A stretch of DNA of 64,000 nucleotides. Source: Mucilaginibacter aquatilis. GTDB taxonomy: Bacteria > Bacteroidota > Bacteroidia > Sphingobacteriales > Sphingobacteriaceae. The stretch is from contig NZ_WQLA01000003.1 of the NCBI RefSeq assembly GCF_009755275.1, positions 248,001-312,000 on the forward strand, given 5' to 3'. This document shows positions 27,267 to 35,168 of the stretch, in pieces. The notes below the pieces were generated by a model. That model worked only from the letters and a program-made list of their open reading frames with translations. It did not search any database and was not told the DNA's origin. A program made the position numbers and the translations under genes. Every line of letters begins with the position of its first letter. Positions within the stretch are counted from its first letter, which is position 1.

Positions 27267-28019
27267 ATGAATTTTAAATGGCTTTATAAATTATCAATTT
27301 GCGCGGGTTTGTTGGTTGCCCTTGGCGGCACTACAAACGCGCAGACTAACACCCTGTCGTCGAAAGAGAAAAAACAAGGTTGGAAGTTACTATTTGACGG
27401 AAAATCAAGTAAAGGCTGGCGAAGTGCCAAGGCGGAAACCTTTCCAACTGGTACAAATGGCTGGATTATAAAAGATGGTACACTTACTATCCAAGCCTCC
27501 AATGGTGCCGAATCAAAAAATGCGGGAGATATTGTTACGACCGGAGAATACGGTGCATTTGAATTAAGCTTTGACTTTAAACTTACACGTGGTGCTAATA
27601 GTGGTGTAAAGTACTTTGTAACACTGCAAGAAAACTCAAACGCATCGGCAATTGGTTTGGAGTACCAGGTTTTAGATGATGAAGTTCATCCGGATGCCAA
27701 GTTAGGAAGAGACGGAAACCGCACATTGGCATCACTTTATGACTTGAAAACCTCTGATAAAAAAGGTGCAACCAAACCTATTGGTGAATGGAACACAGGT
27801 AAAGTAATAGTTTACCCTAACAATCATGTTGAGCATTGGTTAAACGGCGTTAAGGTACTTGAATATGAACGTGGTTCGGAAGATTTCAGGAAACTGGTTC
27901 AAATGAGCAAGCACAAAATTTGGAAAAACTTTGGTGAAGCACCTAAAGGGCACATCTTGTTACAGGATCATGGCAACGAGGTGAGCTATCGTAACATCAA
28001 AATTAAAGAGTTGAAATAA
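27267..28019 (+). CDS. DUF1080 / 3-keto-disaccharide hydrolase family protein
   Basis: 250 residues with a signal peptide (ending TTNAQ) and one DUF1080 domain, a concanavalin-like beta-sandwich. Landmarks are KKQGWKLLFDGKSSKGWRS at the start, NGWIIKDGTLTI, FELSFDFKLTRGANSGVKYFV and a closing GHILLQDHGNEVSYRNIKIKEL. Family members act on 3-keto-glycosides, releasing the aglycone by an elimination-type mechanism rather than classical hydrolysis. It ends the operon that starts with a Gfo/Idh oxidoreductase, which could make the 3-keto substrate. A terminator follows at 28061. Confidence 0.88.
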   Translation: MNFKWLYKLSICAGLLVALGGTTNAQTNTLSSKEKKQGWKLLFDGKSSKGWRSAKAETFPTGTNGWIIKDGTLTIQASNGAESKNAGDIVTTGEYGAFELSFDFKLTRGANSGVKYFVTLQENSNASAIGLEYQVLDDEVHPDAKLGRDGNRTLASLYDLKTSDKKGATKPIGEWNTGKVIVYPNNHVEHWLNGVKVLEYERGSEDFRKLVQMSKHKIWKNFGEAPKGHILLQDHGNEVSYRNIKIKELK

Positions 28020-28060
28020 ATTAATGTTCAAAACAAAGCCCTTTAAAAGGCTTTGGCTTT

Positions 28061-28094
28061 AAGAGTTGCCGGGCAAGCTGGCAACTCTTTTTGT
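28061..28094 (+). terminator. Terminator after the DUF1080 gene
   Basis: The stem AAGAGTTGCC / GGCAACTCTT (28061-28070 with 28080-28089) is followed by a T-rich tail. Confidence 0.85.
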
Positions 28095-28302
28095 TTAAAA
28101 TTATTCAACTTTTAATGTACAGAACATTCTTAATCAACTAAACTAGTAAATCTAATTTTTGCTCTGTTTACAGGTGGATAGTGAGGTTGATACCTTATAC
28201 CGGTGATGACTGAGTAGAGGGGTTTACAAGCACATTGCTTAAACCATAAGCACTAATCAGAAATCCAAATCAAGGCAGCTATATATCTATATTGCTTTTT
28301 TT

Positions 28303-29115
28303 TTATTTATCCATAAATGATTTTACCTGATCGCTCAATCCCTCGGTTGGCAAATTGGCTTTTAAAGAGTTAATGTATTCAAGCGGGGTTACCTTAAAAT
28401 ATTTTTGGAAATTACGTGTAAACAAGCTTTGTGAACTGTACCCAACAGACTTAGCTATCTCAAATAACGTAAATTCATTCTGAGCAATCAATTTGGCAGC
28501 CTTCTTAAGTCGTGTTAGGTCAATTAGTTCTTTGGGCGATAATGACGATATAGATTTCACCTTACGGTAAAAAGTAGGGCGGCTCATGTTCATATGGTCT
28601 GATAGTTTATCAATATCCATATTCGTATCCTTTAGGTTTTTCCTGATGTATTCGTCAAGCTTCTTCAAAAATGCCTCATCCGTTTTTGAATGTGCCATAA
28701 CCCTTACGTCTTCAAACGGCGAACTTGCAAAGTGGTCCTTGATCTTCAATCTGTTTTTTAACAGATTAGCAATCTGGTGCTGTAACAATTCTGGTGAAAA
28801 TGGTTTTTGAATATAAGCGTCGGCACCAACTTCAAGGCCTTCAATATGAGCACTGTAAGTGTTTTTAGATGTTAATAGGATAATAGGGATATGACAGTAA
28901 TCAACATTAGATTTTACAAGCCTGCAAAGTTCAAATCCATCAATGCCCGGCATCATAATGTCAGATATAATGAGGCTAATCATCTCTGTTGCCAGTATAC
29001 TTTGTGCAACTTCACCGTTAGGGGCCAGATGTAGGGTGTACGTATCGCTCAAAACTTCAGACAAAAATTCCAGAATATCCACGTTATCGTCAATTATTAA
29101 AATAGTGTCGCTCAT
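28303..29115 (-). CDS. Response regulator with AraC-type DNA-binding domain
   Basis: 270 residues. The receiver domain (about 4-120) has phospho-acceptor Asp52 (IISDIMMPGIDG) and Lys in IQKPFSPELL. The C-terminal AraC/XylS DNA-binding domain (about 155-255) carries two helix-turn-helix units, including FEIAKSVGYSSQSLFTRNFQKYFKVTPLEY. The order is that of the C-terminal end of a Bacteroidota hybrid two-component system, here as a separate protein. Its ATG starts one base after the stop of the upstream sensor kinase, so the pair is surely co-expressed. It is the best candidate to bind the five direct-repeat sites in this cluster, since AraC-family domains commonly bind direct repeats spaced about two helical turns; this is inference. 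Confidence 0.92.
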   Translation of the reverse strand: MSDTILIIDDNVDILEFLSEVLSDTYTLHLAPNGEVAQSILATEMISLIISDIMMPGIDGFELCRLVKSNVDYCHIPIILLTSKNTYSAHIEGLEVGADAYIQKPFSPELLQHQIANLLKNRLKIKDHFASSPFEDVRVMAHSKTDEAFLKKLDEYIRKNLKDTNMDIDKLSDHMNMSRPTFYRKVKSISSLSPKELIDLTRLKKAAKLIAQNEFTLFEIAKSVGYSSQSLFTRNFQKYFKVTPLEYINSLKANLPTEGLSDQVKSFMDK

Positions 29116-29116
29116 A

Positions 29117-32100
29117 TCATTTAATCTTTTTCCAGCTACTTAAATTGAATTCAAACTTTTGGTGCACAGGTAGTGTCAACTCAAAAACAGTAATATTGCT
29201 TTTGCCTTTTATCAGTTTTAAAGAGCCGTTATGCAATTCGGCAAGTGATCGTGCCAAAGACAGACCTATACCTGTACCAGGCTTTTCATGTCCGCGCACT
29301 CTAAAAAACGGCTCAAATACCTTTTCGGTCAAGTCTGCCGGTATACCCTTGCCATCATTACTAAACCAAATAGTAAAATGTTCATCATTCGCATCAATAG
29401 TATTTAAAGTTACCGTAGCTTTTGCTGCAGCATATTTTATAGCGTTTGAAATTAAGTTAGTTAAAATCTTTACCAATGCCTCTCTGTCTACAAATGCAAT
29501 GGCGGGTTGTTTAGGTATATTAATTTCTAAGGAAATGTTGCCTTTCAGGGCTTCAGGCTTAAAAATAATCAGCTGCTCTTTAAGGAGCTTGCTTATATCG
29601 GTATTCACAAAGTTGAGTCCAAACTGGTTCATTTCTGTTTTACGGAAATCAAGCAATTGTGCAGTAAGTTCTGTTAGCCGCTTTGCATTCTTTTCTATCA
29701 ACAGCAGGCTTTTTTTAATAGCAGGCTGTTCCTCAGCCTTTTTTACCAGCCATTCAACAGGGCCAACAATAAGGGTTAGGGGCGTTTGAATTTCGTGGGC
29801 TATATTGGTAAAAAATTCAATTTTAGCTTGGTAAATTTCTTTTTCCTTTTCATGTTCAAACAGCTGAATTTTGCGGTGGTTTTTGCGTTCGAGGTATTGG
29901 TGATAGTACCTGATGGCAAGATAGAAACTTATAAAAGTAGCTAATATGTATAATGCATAAGCCGTATTACTCTTCCAAAAAGGTGGTAATACTTTTATAA
30001 ATATGCGGCGTTCTTTACCAACCCAGCTGCCTACGTTGCTTTCGGCCTGAACATGGAAGGTATAATCACCTGCCGATAAATCGGTAAAGTAAGCCTTACG
30101 GTTACTGTTAAGATAAGTCCACTGCCTATCGAGGCCAGCCATAAAGTATTTGTAGCGTGTAACCTGCGGTGAATTATAATTTAACGCTGCGAACTCGATA
30201 CTAAAGTTGCTTTGGTTATGATTTAACGTGATAGTATCGGTGTAAAGAATTGACCGCGTAAGGGTTTTGCTTTTATCGTTAGGTACAATTTCCTTATTAT
30301 TTATTTGAAAACCGGTAATATAAGTAGGTGGACTGGCATCCTTGTGTGCAAATTCAGCCGGGTTAAAAGCAATCATTCCCTTAACCGAACCGAAATACAT
30401 TTTTCCAGATGGATCTTTATAAGCTGAATTATAGTTAAACTGGTCAGTAATCAATCCGTTAGATTGCGTGTACGTTTTGAAATTTTCCGTTTTAAGGTTC
30501 AGGCAAGTGAGTCCTCTAAGTGTGCTTACCCAAAGGTTTTTATTGCCGTCTTCAAGCATGCAAAATATTACGTTTGTAGGCATTCCCTGCGTGGTGGTAA
30601 ACCTTTTAAAGGTTTTTAAATCAGGACTTGCTTTGATTAATCCGGCACCTTCTGTGGCAAACCACATGTTGCCGTTGCTGTCTTGCATTATATAATGCAC
30701 AGCCACCTCGTTTATATACTTGTTGTTTACTTTGGTGCCAAAGCGTATGTTATCAGTTTTGCCTGTTTTAGGGTTGTAATAAAAGGCACCTTGTGAAACG
30801 CTGCCCGTCCATATATTGCCTTTGTTATCTTCAGCTATATGAAACACATACGAGTCATATGGTATCTGCTTTATGCGTGAAAATGTTTTTTGCTTGCGGT
30901 TATAGGTAAACAGCCCCGAGCCGTTGTAAGCCGTTCCAATTAAAATAGTACTATCCCTGGTTAGGTGCATACAAAGTATAAAGTCACTTGCATTGTCATC
31001 TTTATCACCAACGTATTTAAAGCGGCTGGTTATTTTCCCGGTTTTGGTGTCCATTATTTCCATTCCATGAAAAAATGGACCTATCAGCAACTCGTTTCCA
31101 ATTGAGAGTAAGCCGTGAATGTTGGGGTAAGACAGGTCTGCTGTATTACCAGTTGACGTAAAGTTTGAAAATTTGCCGGTTTTTAAATCTAGTTTATTTA
31201 GTCCTGCATCTTCGGTCGCAATCCATAAACTTCCATTATTATCGGGCCTTATTTCACGTATAGCATCACCTGAAATGGAATTTGTTTTTACCTGCGGATA
31301 GTATTTTTGAAATCGTGCATTTTCTTTGGAATAATAGTTTAGCCCACCAAAGTAGGTACCTGCCCACATACCACCCTGATTATCTTTACAAACGGCGTAA
31401 ACGGCGTTATCAGCAATAGCATATGGGTCTTCGGAGCTTTTACGAACGTTAAAGCTTTTATTAGTGAGCATATTGTAAATGAAAATTCCTGATTCCGTTG
31501 CTATCCAATAATCACTATCTGAGGCTGATGTAATGTCGCGCACGTAAATTTCAGCATCATTCTTTTCCCTTAAAGCAATTGAGTGTGTAAACCTCGTAGC
31601 AGGGTCAAATATTTTAAGTCCTTGTTTAAAGCATCCTATGAGGATTCGTCCGTCTTCAAGCGGATAAATTTTATTTATTGAACGCAATTTAGCTTGTATG
31701 CTCTGGTCAACAGCGCGTATATGATCAACCTTTTTGCTAGTGGGTGAGTAGGTAATGATTTCACCGTCGTTAGTGCCAAGTAATATATTATTGTGCTTAT
31801 CAACCGCTGTGCAAGTTCCCGTTATAGATACGTCTTCAACCTTGTTTTTTTGCTGATTGTATTTAAAAAGAGAATAGTCGGCCAGGAACCAAAGGTTGCC
31901 ATTAAGATCAATCAATAAACTTCTGATGTATGATTGAGGCGCGGCATCAAGCGATGTCAGCACTTCCTTATAAGGGTCATATTTAAAAATGCCTTTGCCG
32001 GTGCCAATCCACAGCATTCCTTTGCGGTCTTCCTTAATAGCAGTAATTACGTTATTGCCGAGGTTGCCAAGCTTGTTTTTTTTATTTTTTATAAGCTTAA

Positions 32101-32305
32101 AGGTGTAACCGTCAAATCGGTTTAAGCCGCCGCGTGTTCCAATCCACATTAGGCCCTTACTATCTTGTAAAATTGATGTCACCGCGTTGTGCGATAAGCC
32201 ATCATCCACCTGGTAATGTTTGAAATAATAAGATTGCCCGAAGCAGGCGAAAGCCGCTCCAATTAATAAAACCACAACACAAGCCGCACGAAGGAACAGG
32301 CGCAT
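29117..32305 (-). CDS. Propeller sensor histidine kinase (reg_prop/Y_Y_Y/HisKA/HATPase)
   Basis: 1062 residues with a signal peptide (1-23) and two-component-regulator propeller repeats (about 25-660; for example DSKGLMWIGTRGGLNRFDGY). A Y_Y_Y domain (about 690-780) and a TM helix (about 787-808) follow. HisKA has His837 in FFTNIAHEIQTPLTL, and HATPase has SNDGKGIP, EPFFRV and GTGIGLSLA motifs. It stops where canonical hybrid two-component systems continue into a receiver and AraC domain. Those domains are supplied by the next gene, one base away. The periplasmic propeller should sense a glycan fragment. It is transcribed divergently from apbE, with an operator copy between them. Confidence 0.93.
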   Translation of the reverse strand: MRLFLRAACVVVLLIGAAFACFGQSYYFKHYQVDDGLSHNAVTSILQDSKGLMWIGTRGGLNRFDGYTFKLIKNKKNKLGNLGNNVITAIKEDRKGMLWIGTGKGIFKYDPYKEVLTSLDAAPQSYIRSLLIDLNGNLWFLADYSLFKYNQQKNKVEDVSITGTCTAVDKHNNILLGTNDGEIITYSPTSKKVDHIRAVDQSIQAKLRSINKIYPLEDGRILIGCFKQGLKIFDPATRFTHSIALREKNDAEIYVRDITSASDSDYWIATESGIFIYNMLTNKSFNVRKSSEDPYAIADNAVYAVCKDNQGGMWAGTYFGGLNYYSKENARFQKYYPQVKTNSISGDAIREIRPDNNGSLWIATEDAGLNKLDLKTGKFSNFTSTGNTADLSYPNIHGLLSIGNELLIGPFFHGMEIMDTKTGKITSRFKYVGDKDDNASDFILCMHLTRDSTILIGTAYNGSGLFTYNRKQKTFSRIKQIPYDSYVFHIAEDNKGNIWTGSVSQGAFYYNPKTGKTDNIRFGTKVNNKYINEVAVHYIMQDSNGNMWFATEGAGLIKASPDLKTFKRFTTTQGMPTNVIFCMLEDGNKNLWVSTLRGLTCLNLKTENFKTYTQSNGLITDQFNYNSAYKDPSGKMYFGSVKGMIAFNPAEFAHKDASPPTYITGFQINNKEIVPNDKSKTLTRSILYTDTITLNHNQSNFSIEFAALNYNSPQVTRYKYFMAGLDRQWTYLNSNRKAYFTDLSAGDYTFHVQAESNVGSWVGKERRIFIKVLPPFWKSNTAYALYILATFISFYLAIRYYHQYLERKNHRKIQLFEHEKEKEIYQAKIEFFTNIAHEIQTPLTLIVGPVEWLVKKAEEQPAIKKSLLLIEKNAKRLTELTAQLLDFRKTEMNQFGLNFVNTDISKLLKEQLIIFKPEALKGNISLEINIPKQPAIAFVDREALVKILTNLISNAIKYAAAKATVTLNTIDANDEHFTIWFSNDGKGIPADLTEKVFEPFFRVRGHEKPGTGIGLSLARSLAELHNGSLKLIKGKSNITVFELTLPVHQKFEFNLSSWKKIK

Positions 32306-32445
32306 AATCAGTAGCCCAAATATATTAAAAACGTTGATGTAACAATAGCTTTACACCATTGCTGATTGCCTGCTTTTTCAACAGCCGGCCAATAGTTGCC
32401 CTATAATAGGTTAAAGCAACTTTTTAGCAAACTACACCCGGCATA

Positions 32446-32501
32446 TTGAGACAAATCGACAAAAAAATGAATAGCTCGCCGCACCACTAAAAGTAGATTT
32501 T
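32446..32501 (+). promoter_or_regulatory. Shared direct-repeat operator and -7-like box upstream of apbE (site d)
   Basis: TTGAGACAAATCGACAAAA starts at 32446 and the second repeat ATGAATAG at 32467, 21 nt later. TAGATTTT, one base off TAnnTTTG, starts at 32494, 48 nt after the first repeat. The predicted leader to the apbE ATG is about 90 nt. It lies between the divergent sensor kinase and apbE, so it could also feed back on the regulator genes. Confidence 0.62.
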
Positions 32502-32593
32502 AGTTTCGATTAAATTTATATTTACAACCTGTAAACCATTACATAAACCAAGTTTAGCGGGCAACAACATTTGTTGTTTCATCATATATATAA

Positions 32594-33637
32594 ATGAGCC
32601 GATTACTGATAGGTAAGTTTTTTTGTAATCATCAAGTTGCAATAATAATATTATTTGCTGCCGGGCTTTGTTTTGGGTTTACTTACAAACCTGAGCTTAA
32701 CGAGTATGAAATACACGGCTACGCGCAGGGGACTACCTACAACATAATTTACTATGCTGCAGACACTAAGGTAAACAAACAGCAAACCGACAGCTTGCTT
32801 GAGGAGCTTGATAAATCTGTATCGTTATACCGGCCTGCATCTCTCATTAACAAGTTCAATACATCACCTAAAGGTGTTTATATTGATACTTTATTTAAAG
32901 TGTTAATTAGTAGAGCTATAAAAATCAACAGGCAAACTGACGGAATGGTTGACATAACCGTTAAGCCACTTGTTGATGCGTGGGGATTTGGTGCTGTTAA
33001 GAATACCGTAAAGCCAGACTCAGCCGTTATTGCTAAACTCAAAAAGTATGTAGGAATGAGCAACCTCAAACTTGTTGGCAATTATCTGTCAAAAAAACGT
33101 CCGGAGGTACAAATAGATCTTAACGGCATTGCCCAGGGATATTCTGCTGATTTATTAGCGGAATTACTGGAGCAAAAGGGCATCTACAACTACATGATTG
33201 AAATAGGAGGAGAGCTGCGTGTTAAAGGCACCAAAGCCGACGGCGATTTATTTCAAATCGGAATTGAGTCTGTTAATGTAAATGATTTTGACCCTCAACC
33301 AATGCCGAAGATTGTCTCTTTAAAACAAGGTGCAATTACCACATCAGGTACCTACCGTAAGCATGTTGAAGCAAACGGAAAGGAAATTTCTCATTTGATA
33401 AATCCTAAAACGGGCTATCCGGTAAGTAATAAAATGATAAGCGTAACAGTTTGCGCAGGCGATGCTATTACAGCCGATGGCTTTGACAATGGATTCATGC
33501 TCATGGGACTTACACAAACATTGAAATATTTAAAAGATAGAACAGATATTGGCGCTTACATCATTTATAAGCAAGCAAACGGCTCAATTGCCGATACTAC
33601 AACAAAAGGTTTTAACATAATGACGATTACAGAATAG
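32594..33637 (+). CDS. apbE: ApbE-family FAD:protein FMN transferase
   Basis: 347 residues with an N-terminal membrane-anchor or signal segment (about 13-30), consistent with an extracytoplasmic flavin transferase. ApbE landmarks are YRPASLINKFN (79-89), DLNGIAQGYSAD (175-186), EIGGELRVKG (203-212), TSGTYRK (250-256), SHLINPKTGYP (266-276) and TADGFDNGFMLMG (293-305). The last holds the metal-site Asp; the usual downstream Thr appears to be Asn. ApbE attaches FMN from FAD to a Thr in DxxS/T-G-A-T motifs of exported redox proteins. Its stop TAG is followed directly by the ATG of a Gfo/Idh/MocA gene that contains such a motif. No Nqr or Rnf genes are in the window. Confidence 0.92.
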   Translation: MSRLLIGKFFCNHQVAIIILFAAGLCFGFTYKPELNEYEIHGYAQGTTYNIIYYAADTKVNKQQTDSLLEELDKSVSLYRPASLINKFNTSPKGVYIDTLFKVLISRAIKINRQTDGMVDITVKPLVDAWGFGAVKNTVKPDSAVIAKLKKYVGMSNLKLVGNYLSKKRPEVQIDLNGIAQGYSADLLAELLEQKGIYNYMIEIGGELRVKGTKADGDLFQIGIESVNVNDFDPQPMPKIVSLKQGAITTSGTYRKHVEANGKEISHLINPKTGYPVSNKMISVTVCAGDAITADGFDNGFMLMGLTQTLKYLKDRTDIGAYIIYKQANGSIADTTTKGFNIMTITE

Positions 33638-34840
33638 ATGATAAGGAGAACGTTTTTAAAAAATTCGGGGCTTGTTGCCGGTGGCTTATTACTTAGCAAC
33701 GGGCAATTGTTAGCCAAGCCGGCAAACGGCGTTATAAAAATTGGCATCATTGGTTGTGGAGACAGGGGAAAGGGAATCATGCGCGTAATTGATCAGTTTC
33801 CTGATAAGTTTAAAACCGTTGCCATTTGTGATGTGCTTGATATGCGGCTTAAAGAGGCTCAAAAGTTTGCCAAGCAAACCGTTTACAAGCAATACACAAA
33901 TCATAAGCAGCTGCTGGAAAACAAGGATGTTGACGCCGTTGTAATTGCAGTGCCGCTTAACATGCACTACCCGGTTGCCGTTGATTCGCTTAAGGCAAAC
34001 AAGCATCTGTATCTTGAAAAAACCATGACGTATAACGTGCGTCAGGCGTTGGATTTACTCAAGCTGGTAAAAAATCATCCAAAGCAGGTGGTGCAGGTTG
34101 GTCACCAGTATCGTTATTCACCTCTTTACTACAAGGTGAAGGAAATGATTGAAAAGGGCTACTTAGGACAAATCAGTCAGGTTGATTGCCGTTGGGACCG
34201 CAATGCTAATTGGCGCCGGCCGGTGCCCGATCCTTCTTTAGAAAGGCAAATTAACTGGCGGATGTACAAAGAGTATTCTGGTGGTTTAGTGGCCGAATTG
34301 CTTTCGCATCAAATTGACTTTATAAACTGGGCATTTGATACCCATCCTTCTGAATTTATGGCAACCGGGGGCATTGATGTTTTCAAAGACGGACGCGAAA
34401 CATTTGACAACGTGCAGGTAACGCTACGCTATCCCGACAAAAACCTGATTGGAAATTTCGGAGCTACTTGTGGAAATAGCAGAGATGGTTACCTGTTTAA
34501 AATAAAAGGTACCAAAGGAACGGTATCATTGCTAACAGACCAGGGAATGTTTTACCCTGAACAAAGTTTACTCAAAGAAAAAGGTGTTGTTGATGGCGTA
34601 ACCGGTGCCACCCGCATTACCTGGGCTAAAGAGGGTGGAACGCCGATTTTACCTGAGCCTACCCGCGATGGTACTTGGTATGCCCTGAATGATTTTTACG
34701 AAAAAATTGGTACCGGAGAGTTACCGGATTCAAATATATATACCGGAGCTAAAACTGCCATATGTGTTCATTTAGCAAACCAGGCATTGTACAACAATGA
34801 AATTGTACACTGGAAAGATGATTATAACGTAAAGGCATAA
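33638..34840 (+). CDS. Gfo/Idh/MocA-family oxidoreductase with Tat leader and an ApbE-type DGVTGAT motif
   Basis: 400 residues. The leader IRRTFLKNSGLVAGGLLLS is a classical twin-arginine signal. The Rossmann domain (about 32-150) has GIIGCGDRGKG and Glu127-Lys128-Thr129 where the family usually has Glu-Lys-Pro; the catalytic Lys is kept. The C-terminal domain has SGGLVAELLSHQIDFINWAF. Unusually, residues 319-325 read Asp-Gly-Val-Thr-Gly-Ala-Thr (nt 34592-34612), matching the flavinylation pattern DxxS/T-G-A-T with Thr325 as possible FMN site. The gene begins on the base after the apbE stop codon. Substrate flavinylation is inference; family and export are well supported. A sugar dehydrogenase or keto-sugar reductase role is likely. 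Confidence 0.9.
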   Translation: MIRRTFLKNSGLVAGGLLLSNGQLLAKPANGVIKIGIIGCGDRGKGIMRVIDQFPDKFKTVAICDVLDMRLKEAQKFAKQTVYKQYTNHKQLLENKDVDAVVIAVPLNMHYPVAVDSLKANKHLYLEKTMTYNVRQALDLLKLVKNHPKQVVQVGHQYRYSPLYYKVKEMIEKGYLGQISQVDCRWDRNANWRRPVPDPSLERQINWRMYKEYSGGLVAELLSHQIDFINWAFDTHPSEFMATGGIDVFKDGRETFDNVQVTLRYPDKNLIGNFGATCGNSRDGYLFKIKGTKGTVSLLTDQGMFYPEQSLLKEKGVVDGVTGATRITWAKEGGTPILPEPTRDGTWYALNDFYEKIGTGELPDSNIYTGAKTAICVHLANQALYNNEIVHWKDDYNVKA

Positions 34841-34862
34841 AACGGAGCATACGTTTTCTTAT

Positions 34863-34900
34863 AAGCCGGAGCTAGGTTGTAAAACCGGCCCCGGCTTTTC
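34863..34900 (+). terminator. Probable terminator after the second Gfo/Idh gene
   Basis: AGCCGG..CCGGCT arms separated by about 20 nt are followed by TTTTC. The stem is interrupted, so confidence is moderate. Confidence 0.5.
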
Positions 34901-34939
34901 TTTTGCGATCTGTTTTTACTTGATTCAACTTAAAACGTT

Positions 34940-34996
34940 TTGATACAAATCGACAAAAGGTTGAGAAAAACTTACTGTTACTTATCGTTTACTTTG
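34940..34996 (+). promoter_or_regulatory. Shared direct-repeat operator and -7 box upstream of the ricin-GH43 gene (site e)
   Basis: TTGATACAAATCGACAAAA starts at 34940 and the second repeat TTGAGAAAAA at 34961, 21 nt later. TTACTTTG starts at 34989, 49 nt after the first repeat and identical to the box at site a. It occupies the 328-nt gap 34841-35168, which otherwise holds a terminator and an approximately 165-nt leader. Confidence 0.65.
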
Positions 34997-35136
34997 GATT
35001 ATTAACAGCAATAAACCTATAAGCATCTCTTTGCCCTAACAAGAGATAGAATTTCCAAAGCGTTACAAATTACTTTTCTCATTGCAGCTGTTCGAATAAA
35101 AGGCGTATGGCGCAGGGGATTGATATGTAAGTTTTT

Positions 35137-35147
35137 AACCAATTATA
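35137..35147 (+). repeat. AACCAATTATA leader element, copy 4
   Basis: AACCAATTATA ends 21 nt before the ATG of the ricin-GH43 gene. Confidence 0.45.
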
Positions 35148-35168
35148 TGTAAACCTAAATTCAGTAAA

